From NCBI GenBank assembly GCA_030248135.1, contig JASANC010000316.1, positions 1-64,000 of the forward strand: a stretch of DNA of 64,000 nucleotides. Direction: 5' to 3'. The position numbers and the translations under genes were made by a program. Below are positions 1 through 11,228 of this stretch, in pieces. Position 1 is the first letter of the stretch; every line of letters begins with the position of its first letter. Source of the stretch: Theristus sp. LFF4_11 (taxonomy: Eukaryota > Nematoda > Chromadorea > Monhysterida > Xyalidae). A model generated the notes under the pieces. That model made no database searches and was not told the DNA's origin. It saw nothing but the letters and a program-made list of their open reading frames with translations.

Positions 1-1268
1 TTTATTCACTTACTACCAGGATTTAGCGATTAAAAAACGCTCCGTTGATTAGCAAAATCGTTCGTGCAGCCAGAGCCAACCAACTAGTATTATTTTAACT
101 ATTGCAAATATAGTGTATGTTCTTTTGAAAAATATTTGTGTATTTTAGAGCCAAACCGAAACAGACGCCAGTGTGAATTGCCCATCCCTTGGCGTTACCG
201 ACCAGTCGAGTTACCACGGTTTGTTTTTGTTTCTTTTCACAATTTTCATTGAAAATCAGATCACAACAGAACACCGATTGATTAGTGTCGCCAACATTTG
301 TACGCATTGTAAAAACTTAATAAAACATGATACCATATCAATCCTTTCGCCTAACAAACACACTGCATCATACCATTCCAAAAAATGACACTTCACAGGC
401 AAAGACGAGCCGCGATAATATTTTACCAAGGTTCAGAAAACAAGGTTCCTTCAAACTCGGAAGTTTTGTGACCACGTCACTGTTTTGTCTGGGGTCACTT
501 TTCAACCTGCTATCCAGTTGTTACGCTTCACACGACACTGCAAATGTTTGAAATAAAAATTCAGAAGCAGAAATCCAGAATAGAAATTCATCAAAAGCTG
601 TAAAAATTCGAAAAATTTAGCAAAATTGTATTTTGCGGCAAGTAGGCATACTCGCATTATAAAGGCATAGGGTACAGCAATGCGGTAGCATAACAAAAAA
701 CAACAAAATAATTCACATGAAAATGACATATCAAACGACCGTTGGAAAAAAAATCAAAAAAACTCGTGTGAAAACGATTCGTTTTTTAAGAGTTGCCAAT
801 GCAAACAACAAACAAACAGTGTGAAACGGAAGACGCAAAAGGAAACCAACACCAACAGCTTCAAAACAATAAATACAGACAACACATGAAAACAAAATAT
901 CAATAGCACCAGGACGGGTAGTACACAGTGGTGAAGGTGGTAAAATAAATGTATCGTATCTGATAGAAAATAATATTTTCGGTCCGCTTGAAGTGCGCTT
1001 GCCAAGCAATTTATTTGTGGTTAATCGAACCCGAATTGCGGGTGCGGTGTACCACGGAGCAGACCCGCAAATCGGAACGAATTATCGAACGACGAGCTAG
1101 CGCGCATCACGCTTGCGGGCATCACGCCGCGTCGTGGTACACCACACCGTCGGCACCGGGTCCGGGGACTCGTCACTGGAACGGACTGCCCTCAGTCCAA
1201 CACATACAAGATCAGTCATAACGTCAATGAACGGAACCATAACATTCCGTCGTATCGGTATCGTCACC
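1..1268. other. Noncoding flank, 3' side of PDZ gene
   Basis: No exon-like GC-rich coding segment is visible here. It presumably holds the 3' UTR and downstream flank of the minus-strand PDZ gene. An 11-bp inverted repeat (GGTGTACCACG at 1046-1056 and its complement at 1133-1143) flanks about 75 bp. The first arm and its flank recur near 50523-50542, so this is probably a decayed dispersed element. Confidence 0.5.
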
Positions 1269-3201
1269 TCAACTCGACTGCAATTCGCGGTTCAGTCGAT
1301 TGAACGTGTACGATTGACTGATCCGCTGCGGCATGGCGCGCTGTCGCCCGACGGCCGCCGGCTGCTCCTCGCACTGCTGCTGCTCCAGCTCCTCGGAATG
1401 CAGCACTTTGTACGTCGGCGAGTCCTTGATGTCGTCCAGAAATCGCACGTTCGGCTTCTTCTGCCAGTGTCTGGAAATTTTGGATCCGGCGGCAGATTGT
1501 TGGTGAGCCGACAAAAAACTTGTGACCAAGACAAGAAAATTGTTGTCGAACAAAAATTGCGCGACAGCGCTTTCCATTGTGAGATGCGGGCAGCGAACTA
1601 AGACCATGAGTGCTGCGCACTCACTGTTCATTCCGCCCAGCAAGCGAAGACCGACTTGAGACGTGGCCGTGGCCAGAAGCCACTCCACATCGAGAAAAAC
1701 AACAACAAAAAAACACCGGTCCACCAACGACGACAAAACTCACAGTTTCGTGCCGGTCTGTTTCTCGATCATGTCGGCGACGTTGTGCGGCGTGTACATC
1801 TTCAGCGGCGAGTTGTACTGCAGGTGGACGAGCTTCGCCGACGGGTGATGCGCCGGCGGCGTCCAGACGCCGACGGCCGTCGGCTTCTCCTGCGAGCCGA
1901 ACTCGAACGCCACCGACTGCGGTGTGCTTCGGCCGCTCGTGTCGCCACTGCCGGAACCGCCGCCGGTCGCTGACGGAATCGTTGGCGCCGTCGCGCGCGC
2001 GATACTGTCCCAGAGTTGCGAGCGGGCGGCGGCGCCGTCGCCGAGTCTGTTCAGTGAGCTACGCCGGCCGAGTGTCGCGCAGTGCAGCGGCCGTGCCTGC
2101 TCGAAGACGGGCTGCGACCGCACCGGCGTTGTCGCGCGACTCGACCGCCGCGACGGCGGTGGCGCTCGCGGCAGATAGCTCGTGATGTCCAGACCCGGGT
2201 CGGCGTGCCGCAGCAGTAGATCGATGCCGGCGAGGCCCTGAATGAATATTCTGGTGTCATTGCGGATGATCTGCTTGCCTCGTGGTCTTAACTTCAGCAG
2301 TTTGGTGTTGAGAATCAGACCAAATGTACTTTTTGTTCAGAGGTCTGAGTGCATCTTACTCTGTTCCGCGGCTGCTGTGGATTCGTGATCGAGGCGGTCA
2401 TCATTTTGGCGAGCGCTGAATTCTTCGGAATCGGCGTCTCGTCGTCTTGATTGCTGCTGTTGCTTTTCCGAGGCAGACCACCACCGCCGCTGCTGCTGCT
2501 GCCACTCGCGAAACTGCTGCCAAACTCTGGCACTCGCGCTGGTGCGTTGTGCATCGGCGGCGGCTGCGGTCGCACGCGAGCGTGCATGTAACGTGAGCCG
2601 GATGCGTGCTGCTGCATTGGCGGTGGTCCGGATCTGAGATGGAAACTGATGACCATCTGAATGGGATGTTCTCGTTGAGATACATTGGTTCTTCAAGAGA
2701 CAGTTTAAGACGTCATTGGAGAGATTTGTTGTAAAAACTCGGTGAGCAGTTCCAAGTTTGAGAATCGCACTAAGTTAGATTGCGATTATGTTGTACCCAG
2801 CAAAGGCAATATACCTGACAAGGTTCAGCCTCAGTTGGCTTCCGGCGCTGGCGATGATGTCGATGGCGTCCTGATGCGAAAGGCGCCGCGCGTCGTAGCC
2901 TTGTATCGCGACCAGCAGGTCGCCGATTTGCAGTAGACCCTCGGCTGCACCGCACGCTTGTACCTATGCAGGTCAGCATGTGGGGTATGGGAGTTCAGAG
3001 TTGGCGTTCTGACATTTTGGAGCAAGTGAAATGATCCAAGTCCAGTCACTTGAACCAAACATAAACCTGTCGTAAAAACATTCTTCTTACTCTTTGGACC
3101 CGGAACGGCTTTCCATGCTCAGCACCGCCTTCGAGTCGAAATCCCCACGGCGTATGTAAGCTGTCTCTGTTTAAGCAAACGTCCATTTGATAGCCGGCCA
3201 T
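1269..3201 (-). CDS. PDZ protein with ZASP-like motif, no LIM (Zasp/ALP/PDLIM-type)
   Basis: Five exons on the minus strand join in phase into 409 codons: 3091-3201, 2815-2963, 2360-2633, 1744-2237 and 1269-1470, with GT donors and AG acceptors. The start is ATG at 3201 (MAGYQMD). Residues about 8-86 form a PDZ domain: the PWGFRLEGG carboxylate loop, then LLQIGDLLVAIQG and a final LRLNLV strand. A long Ser/Gly/Gln-rich linker follows. Residues about 314-343 match the ZASP-like motif (LVHLQYNSPL, then HNVADMIEKQTG). The tail HWQKKPNVRF...SPTYKVL is also typical of short Zasp/ALP isoforms. In this family PDZ and ZM bind alpha-actinin at Z-discs or actin bundles. The frame stops at 1269 with no LIM domain, like short PDLIM3/Zasp isoforms. 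Expression in muscle is inferred from the family only. Confidence 0.88.
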
Positions 3202-5508
3202 CGTGGTCACACTGGTCCGTTGAGTTTATTTGACGTTTTATAGTGATTCGCCGGTAGCGTTCCAGTTAATCGAGTTTTATGACAGAAAATGCATCAAATT
3301 GAGGCAATCAATTTTGATTGCAGTCAGTCACTTGTCGAAAAACACAACTAAATGCTGAGTAGAAGCACGGTTTCCACGGAAGCTCGTTAAAATTCGAAAA
3401 AAATGCGCAGTCGTTTTGTAGATAAAACGCAGACGTGTAGAAGAAACGGCAAACACAAAGTTTGCTGAAAATTCTTTGACTGGCCAAAAAATGCGGAGCG
3501 CAGTTCCTTTTCCGCCCAAGAACGATAAGTTAGTGCCTGTGTGTGGTCGGACACGTGCAATAATGCACCAAGCTCGAAAATCTATACGTTCATGTCGCTG
3601 CGTCCGGACAGTTGACACAAAAAGTACACCAATGTGACAGAGGGCTGCACCTGGTGTAAAAAGACATATACACAAAATACACAAAGGAACTTAAGGGACA
3701 AATATGAAGTTTTGAAGGTTCTCTTGATATGTGAGCTCTTTATTCCATAGTCTGGCGCCTCCAAGGTATAACAAACACCCTGTCGAACAGAACAATAAGA
3801 CTACTGAAAAGAAAAAAGCGTGCCTTTTCGCAATATATTCAAAAAAGGCACAAAACATCAGTGACAATGGCCGCATATGTGTGTGCGGATTGTAGTTGAA
3901 GCTGAAAATGTGCATTTTTACAATTCACACTTTCGAAAAACACCATATTCGAAACAGCGTTGTTTTACTCTTGAAAATTTAAAGTTCCCGATACGAGCTA
4001 CATATGTGGGTTTTGTGTGTCGTGTGTGCAACACTGTCAATGTCGCGTTTCGAGCGTGTGCTATTCATTGTCCAATGAATAACAGTGTGTAAAATGCTGG
4101 TGTTGAGGCTTTTTGAACTGCGAAAGCTTCAACCAGCGTTGCGAGCCTACCAGGCTTGTCTTATTGGCGGCAAACGTTTGTCAACGCTACTGCTGTTCTC
4201 ACATTAAAACGCGCTATAATAATGGCGAAATACGGTCAGTTTATGGATGCGTTGTTGTTGTGCGCCGGCTGTGTGTGATGGCCAACGTAGAGCTAAGTTT
4301 TGTTCACGGGCTGCCCCCCGTGAAACTGCTGTGCGGCACAGTTTTGAAGGGTATGCGTGTGTATCGGCTGAAATATAAATTTCAGTTGGTGATTGTTGCG
4401 TGTTACGCAATAAATAAAGCCAGTTGAAGGGCAGCACGCCCAATACGGCAGCTCTCTTGGCTTTCGTGTGTCAGCAATGCAGTGTTGTGTTGACTATTGA
4501 ATGTCGAAAAAACATAGTTTGCATTGAGTTTTGTCCGCACGACGCATTGTTTTTTTGTGCTATTATTCGTTTTTCAGAACAAAAGCAGAACGATAGTTTA
4601 GTGGTGGGCGGAGGTTAAAGAGAAATGCGGGAATTTTCCAGTGCCAAACACGCCTTAAAATGTGTTTTTTGGGCTGTTTGTTTCTCGAAAGTTTCTTTTT
4701 CATAATGAACAGCATTAAATAGAATTTATTGGAAAAGATGTTTCCTGAACACACTGAGAATGTTTTACGACCCGAAGAATCGAACCCCAAATTTTTATTG
4801 GTGTGATTTGTCTGGTTTTGTTAATTTTTGTTCAAACCGATCGAAATACCGAATCTATTTATTGAGGACTTTTAAAGCTTGCAAGGCAGCTAATCTCGAA
4901 ACTAATCAAATAGGAAGAAACCTTGTTTTTTTTATTTTGATGAATTTCTTTTCTTTAACGAAAACCACATGTGAACAGTTTGGGTCAACGGTTGCAATAA
5001 AATATGTCCGTGCCAAAAGAATCTGTTTTCAGTGACTGATGATCCGAGTTCACTCCCTTTAACCCCGCTGAATACGAGCTTAATTCCGTTTTGTTTTTTT
5101 GCTTGTGGTGCAACGAAAAGTGGGGCAAAAATGGTTATATAAAAAATGGTCGTATGTATTTTGTGGTTTTCTTCAAAGATGCGTTTTCGGTTTTATTAGC
5201 TTTGTCGACAACAGCCTACTGCAATTATTATTGTAACTTGATCTTTCTTGTGGGATTTGTTTGTAATCGTTAACCCAAAAAAAGTTCAACGAAAAATAAA
5301 TACAATGTACCTAATTGGCAGTGCTTCTTGATACTAACAAAGTTCAAACAGCAGTTTGTGCTGAGTTTGTTCGTGAAATTCTTGGTCGTTTTACAATTTT
5401 TTATCCGTTTTTCTACGAAAGAACCAACTTTTTTCTTGAAAACTGTTACAAGAAAGAAAGTTCTATTGCATTTTCAATTCACGGATTCCTGACCAAAAAG
5501 GCGGTGCC
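3202..5508. other. AT-rich intergenic region
   Basis: This stretch separates the start of the minus-strand PDZ gene from the plus-strand receptor gene, so it should contain both promoters. I saw no exon with protein-family similarity, no RNA gene and no clear repeat. Short ORFs here have AT-rich, repetitive codon use unlike the real exons nearby. Confidence 0.4.
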
Positions 5509-8500
5509 ATGAAAAATCGGACCACGTTCCGTTTAGCCGTTTGGCCCGGCCACGTCGAACCGTGTGCCCTCGCGACGAATCTGATTAGGGGCCAGTTTTA
5601 ATAAAAGCTTTAGTAGCCCAGTAGTGCTACACCACTGATGATGTACCTTCATGAATTCATGATACAACGCATTGCAATCGATTTCCTCATATCACGTAGA
5701 ATACATGTAGCGGAAGTGTTGGCAAAACAATTCACGATTCACGTGCGAAAAAAAGCGAACTGTGCGATGGTTCACGATTTCATTCGAGGGGGCTCAGTAG
5801 TGTAACACCATCGGAACCGGACTCACTAAGCTTTTATGAAAACTGGCCCCTAGAACGGTTTTGTGTCCGCATCCGGGCCGGTTTGCGGAGCTGCATCGAT
5901 TCCTGTTCGAGGCAGCTGGTATTCCATTCGATCTCGTCCCGGTAATACCGACCGCAAATGCCAGGAAGCCGGTTTTATCAAGCTCGCTCCAGTGTTTCAA
6001 TAGTCCAGAGTGGTCAAACGCCAAAATCAGGCAAAAACTGTGAGGTCCACAGGGTAGGGCGTGGAGTGATTTGCATGAGAGCGACAACGTCGTCCCGATT
6101 TTGGTCATTTTCGTTCAATTCGCGACTCTATCTGGAAGCTCAAAAAATTTAAAATCGAAGCAAAGTCGTGCCCAATAAACATGCAACGCACGGTTGATGA
6201 ATGCTTGCAGTTTCTCCTGAATTTCAACAGCGTTTCTTTGCTTTTTTTTGTTGGACTATTGAATCACATGACAACACAGCGGCGGGCTCGATATCACCGG
6301 CCTGCAGTGCGTTCGACATTATCAACAATTTGTTCAACAATGAGAGCGCGGACGCTGTCTCCGGCCAATTGTTCATCACCAATGAGCGCGTGAAAAAATA
6401 TCAGTTTGCTGCGGTGAACTTTGCCGATCGATTCCGCCCGATCGCTGTGCACGACGACACGCATGGTGTGCTGATTTTGTGAAAGTTGAGCGGTCATGTT
6501 CTGTGTGTCATACTGTAGTTGCGGTTTAGTTGCGGTTTGCCGTCTCATTTGCCCGACAGTTTGGTCCTGTTCAACTAGAAGTTCCTTTCGTTGCTGACCT
6601 GAATTGAACGAAATACACATGCTGTGCCGCCCTCTGTGGTCCGCCCTGTCCGTTGTTTGTGAATCCCACATCATCATATTTGTGGAACACTGGACAGCAA
6701 ACAGTGCGAGGCTTGGCCAGCTAAACTTTCTCCAAAATCATCCGAACAGAGCACGGCTCATTCTATTCGTTCTTAAGAGCCACGGCTCGTTCTATTCGTT
6801 CTTAAGAGCACGGCTCGTTCTATTCGTTCTTATGAGCACGGCTCGTTCTATTCGTTCTTAAGAGCACGGCTCGTTCTATTCGTTCTTATGAGCACGGCTC
6901 GTTCTATTCGTTCTTAAGAGCACGGCTCGTTCTATTCGTTCTTAAGAGCACGGCTCGTTCTATTCGTTCTTATGAGCACGGCTACCGTCCTATTCGTTCT
7001 TAAGAGCCACGGCTCGTTCTATTCGTTCTTAAGAGCACGGCTCGTTCTATTCGTTCTTATGAGCACGGCTCGTTCTATTCGTTCTTAAGAGCACGGCTCG
7101 TTCTATTCGTTCTTAAGAGCACGGCTCGTTCTATTCGTTCTTATGAGCACGGCTACCGTCCTATTCGTTCTTAAGAGCCACGGCTACCGTCCTATTCGTT
7201 CTTAAGAGCCACGGCTACCGTCCTATTCGTTCTTAAGAGCCACGGCTACCGTCCTATTCGGTCTTAAGAGCCACGGCTATCGTTCTATTCGTTCTTAAGA
7301 GCACGGCTCGTTCTACTCGTTCTTCGACATGTACACGGCGGACACGTGGCTGATGTGCGCCCTGGTGCTGGCGTTCGTCAAGTTGCGCAAGCCGCTCTAC
7401 CGCTGGACCGTACCGTGGGCGTCCGGCGCGAGCGGCCTCTCGCGAGTGGTGCAAAAGCTCGCCATGACCTTGTTTCTCGCGCTGTACAGCAATACGCTGC
7501 TCGCGCGACTGTTGATCGAGTACGATCACCGACCGTTCGCCGACTACGCACAAATGCTCTCAGCGGTGTCGAGCGGTCGAATGCAACTGGTACTGAACGC
7601 GGACGGCAGCTCCGCAGGCGCCTGGTACGACAGTGTCCGCGAGCGGCTGCCGGAGTTTCGCGCCGCCACCGACGCCCGTCCGCCGCTGCGGCTGGCGTTC
7701 ACCGTTTCGGAGCCGATCTGGATGCGCAACATGGCCGACGCGCTTCGCGACGACCGCCGTCGATTCGCGATCGTGTACGCCGAGGACGCGCTGCGGTCGC
7801 TGCTCGAACGGGCGCTCTGCCTTCGAGCGATCGACCTGCCTGAACTCGGCTTTCAGCCGGGCGGCATGATGTTCCGCAACCGGGCGCCGAGACGCTGGAT
7901 GAACGCTCTGGACAAGGCGGCGACTCGGCACGCGCACGTGCTCGAGTACATCATGCGTCGCTATACCGACCAGGCGCCAGTTTTAGAAACGCTTAGTAGT
8001 CCAGTAGTGACACTGATACACCGCTAGTAACCCAGTAGTCATGCATCACTAGTAGCCCAGTAGTGATGCACCACTAGTATTCCAGTGGTGATACACCACT
8101 AGTAGCCAAATAGTGATACACCACTAGCACAGCCCAGTAGTCATGCATCACTAGTAGCCCAGTACTGTTGCACCATTAGCACTCTAATAGTGATTAGCAG
8201 TCTGGTAGTGATATACCACTAGTAGCCCAGTAGTGATACACCACTGATAGTGCAGTAGTGATACACAAATAGTAAGCCAGTAGTAATGCCCCACTAGTTG
8301 TTCAGTAGTGATGCACCACAAGTATTCCAGTGGTGATGCACCACTAGAAAACACCACTAGTAATCCAGCAGTGATACACCACCAGTAATCCAGTAGTGAT
8401 ACACCGCTGGTAGCCCAGTAGTGATACACACTAGTAGTCCAGTAGTGATATACCACTAGTACTCCGCAGTGATACACCACTAGTAGTACAGTAGTGATAC

Positions 8501-8934
8501 ACCCCACTAGTAGTCCAGTAATGCTTGTGCTACAACACTGAACGCTTGAATAAATTCATGAGACAACACATTTCAGTTTCCTCACTCCACGTTCAAGCGC
8601 AGAGACATTGCTAAATCCATTGACGCGAAAACAACGGAACTGTTTATTTCATGAAGTTATTCAGGATCTCTCAGTGGCGTAGTAGTGGCACTACTGGCCT
8701 GCAAAGCTTTTGTAAAACTGGCCCCAGGAGTTTCGTCAGTTTGAGTTGCGTTTCGGCGTCTGTCTCGATCGTGATCGGTGGTCCGATGGCAGGTCGCTGT
8801 TGCCGATCGGACTGAGCTCTGCTGGTTGGCTGTCGGTTGCGCTCGTCGGCATGCACGTCGCCGCCGTGGTGCTGTTCCTCGTCGAGGTGTACTTGGGACG
8901 GCTGGATTTGCTGATGCCGAATGTGATTTCGTGA
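5509..8934 (+). CDS. Ionotropic receptor (iGluR/IR-like), interrupted by two TIR elements
   Basis: Coding parts, in order: about 5509-5587 (from MKNRTTFRLAVWPG), 5853-5941, about 6308-6465, 7300-7973 and 8728-8934 (stop TGA). Together they read as an ionotropic receptor. The S1 half carries PHPGRFAELHRFL...IPFDLVPV and an ADAVSGQLFITNERV segment. The first membrane helix follows FFDMYTADTWLMCALVLAFV. A short pore loop and a second helix (VVQKLAMTLFLALYSNTLL) come next. S2 contains RPFADYAQML...SGRMQLVL and a MFRNRAPRRWMNALDKA end, and the last helix is WLSVALVGMHVAAVVLFLVE. Such proteins are ligand-gated cation channels or chemoreceptors. Two copies of one TIR element split the first and last exons. 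Removing each with one target duplication restores the frame exactly. The join between 5941 and 6308 is not in phase as I placed it, and N-terminal exons may be missing. It may be a functional gene with transposon-derived introns or a pseudogene. Confidence 0.72.
5588..5850. mobile_element. TIR element A, copy 1 (MITE, 263 bp)
   Basis: The terminal inverted repeats are GGGGCCAGTTTTAATAAAAG at the left and its near complement ending AACTGGCCCC at the right. TA is duplicated at 5586-5587 and 5851-5852. The inner flanks carry CAGTAGTG...ACCACT motifs shared with copy 2. There is no ORF, so it is non-autonomous. It lies inside a receptor codon (ATTA|GAACGG). Confidence 0.85.
6747..7325 (+). repeat. 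28-29 bp minisatellite derived from an exon start
   Basis: About 20 tandem units of roughly GCACGGCTCGTTCTATTCGT followed by TCTTAAGA, with variants (TAC CGTCC types, TTATGAG types). The last unit runs straight into the receptor exon, which begins AGCACGGCTCGTTCTACTCG. The repeat is therefore an amplified copy of that exon's acceptor (TTAAG|AG) and first ~20 bases. Confidence 0.85.
7974..8725. mobile_element. TIR element A, copy 2, expanded by an internal minisatellite
   Basis: The left end GCGCCAGTTTTAGAAACGCT and right end AGCTTTTGTAAAACTGGCCCC (8705-8725) match copy 1. CAG is present on both sides (7971-7973, 8725-8727). The subterminal CAGTAGTG motif has expanded into an array from about 8008 to 8520. 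It interrupts the receptor between Tyr-Thr-Asp-Gln and Glu-Phe-Arg-Gln. Confidence 0.82.
8008..8520. repeat. Palindromic ~35-bp minisatellite inside element A copy 2
   Basis: Degenerate tandem units of the form CCAGTAGTGATACACCACTAGTAGC. CAGTAGTG and CACCACTA make each unit partly self-complementary. The seed motif occurs once near each end of copy 1, so this array arose within the transposon. Confidence 0.85.
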
Positions 8935-9302
8935 TGAAACACTGTGCATCGTGGATGGTTGCGTGGAAAATCGTGTTTAGTTTGTTGTGGGAAATAGAAA
9001 TCTGATCTGTGGGCAGCTGAAAATCTTGGGAAAATGTTGGAACCGTGCGTGCAAGACTCGACTTCGAGAAAGAATAAAACAATTTTAGAATAAGAAAGTT
9101 GACTCACGAAATGAATGTCAAAATTAACGATAAACTTTGAACAAGCAACACCGCTGAAAGAAACAACTGCAAAAATCACGCTTAACAACAAACTAATATC
9201 ACAAGAAATAACAGTTTTGCTCAAATTGCATTCTGATGTTAGTTGGTCTTGTTATGTGGAATCTCATGTCAATTTTTCGAACTTCACGCTTCTCAGCAAA
9301 AC
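8935..9302. other. Short intergenic gap, receptor to METTL1
   Basis: About 370 bases separate the receptor stop from the METTL1 start codon. No coding exon or recognisable element was seen. It should hold the receptor 3' end and the METTL1 promoter. Confidence 0.4.
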
Positions 9303-11196
9303 ATGGACGTCAGCACGGACTCAACGCCGTCCACTTCATCGGGCACAGTTTCACTTCCGCAGAAAAAGTTCTACCGGCAACGCGCGCACTCGAATCCGAT
9401 GTCCGACCACGATGTTTTTTAGTTCGTTTTTTTTCATCCCTTTCATTGCTTTTGAATGCAAGCCCAACCGGTAGCTACGTGGTGTTCTGATTAGTCATGA
9501 TGATTCGTAGTGTTATGACATTCCTTGTTTTAACAATCACAAAACGCACTCGCAACACGCGCGCTGCTGTCATATGGCAAGTGCCTGCTTGTGTGTTTGT
9601 GGCATGCTGTCTTCAAACTTGGAGTTGTTGGGTCAAGAATCATGATGCGTGCCGAAGTTGGGATTGTGCGAAACAGCGAGCGATTTTGGCAAAAAATAGA
9701 AATTATAGTTTACTAGCCTATTGACCCGAGCTCATGTGGCTTAATCAATGCCAAGCCTTTTTGGTGAAGTGGCATTGACTTAGAAAGAAAAAACAGTAAC
9801 GTTTACTGATAAATAACCCTGAAGAAAATTTACCTTGTGCTGCCGTGAAGTCGCCTACAATACAATATTTTTTAATGTATTCAAATAAATAAAAAATGCG
9901 AAGTTTATGATTTTGCTATTTTTACCCGTTTACCCTAACCGAAGGCAAGCCTTTTTGTAGTGAAGTAAAATTGAATAAAAAATATAAAAACTAACGTTTT
10001 TTTCATTTACCCGTTTTAAAAAGCTAATGCTTTTTTACCCGTTTACCTAAGCCAAGCCTTTTAGTAAAACGAAAATGCGAAGTTTATGATTTTGCTATTT
10101 TTACCCGTTCACCCTAACCTAAGTCAAGCCTTTTTGTACGTTAAGTAAGATTGAATAAAAAATACAAAAATTAACGTTTTTTTCATTAAAAATACCCGTT
10201 TTAAAAAGCTAATGCTTCTTTTACCCGGTTACCCTAACATAAGCCAGGCCTTTTTTCTAAAGTGAAAATGAATAGAAGAAACAAAAAAGTGACGTTTATA
10301 ATTTCGTTTTGCAGTCATTGCTTCTTTTTACCCGTTTACCCCAACATGACCAAAACATTTTGCAAAGTGAAAATGAATGGTAAATACCATTTCGACCCAA
10401 TTAAAAAACTAACTTTTTTCAAAGACGGTTTTGTTACATCTTTCGCAGTCGATCATCAAGTTTTGATCAGCCACGCTTCCATTTGCCTATGCTGTGCTGA
10501 CTGTCTTTGTTGACCAAAGAGTATCATGATGACTCCAGCTATGAAGAGCGACGTTTTGAGAAAACAATCTCAACAGGCATTAATAAAAAAATAGGTTAAG
10601 GAAATTGAGATGGAGTTTTCTTAAATAGCAAAAATGGGCGCCAATTCAAATTGCAAAAAAGTGCCACACACGCACGCACAGACAGACACTTTGTAAATTT
10701 AATAATACTAGCCAATTGACCCGTGCCTACGGCACGGTTAGCTGATAATACAATTATTATTTTTGAGTGGATTTTGGCTTTTTGAACCGTGCTAAAAATG
10801 CATTGCACTTTGATTTTAAGCTGCTTTAGTCGTTCCCGTTCAAATGATCAAAAACAATCTTCTGATCCGGAACACAATCTTTACTGCATTCCCTATTAAA
10901 GTTAAAAACAATCTTTTTTTAATCACCAATGGTTAATTGCTGTTCCCGTTGAAAATATGTAAAGCGATTTTAAAGTTAGTTGAATTCAAACGACAAAAAG
11001 TAACATTTTATAAAAATCGTTTTTGAATGTAATGTAATTTCAATTTTGAATTTTTGGTTTTGAAATTTTACATTTTTTATTTAAACCCGGGGGTTAAAAA
11101 AAAATTTAAAAGGGGAAGTTTTTATTTTTGTGGTTTTTTTTTTTTCCGCTTCCCCCTGCTCCCAGCCCTTTTTTTTTTGTGGAGAAAAATAAAAAA

Positions 11197-11228
<32 letters not shown>

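Noticed and set aside
4113..4427. 104-codon ORF in the intergenic region
   Set aside because: No recognisable domain or signal, AT-rich codon use, and an overlapping opposite-strand ORF of equal quality.
6747..7325. CRISPR-like regular repeats
   Set aside because: Units are contiguous without spacers, lie in a eukaryotic gene and derive from exon sequence.
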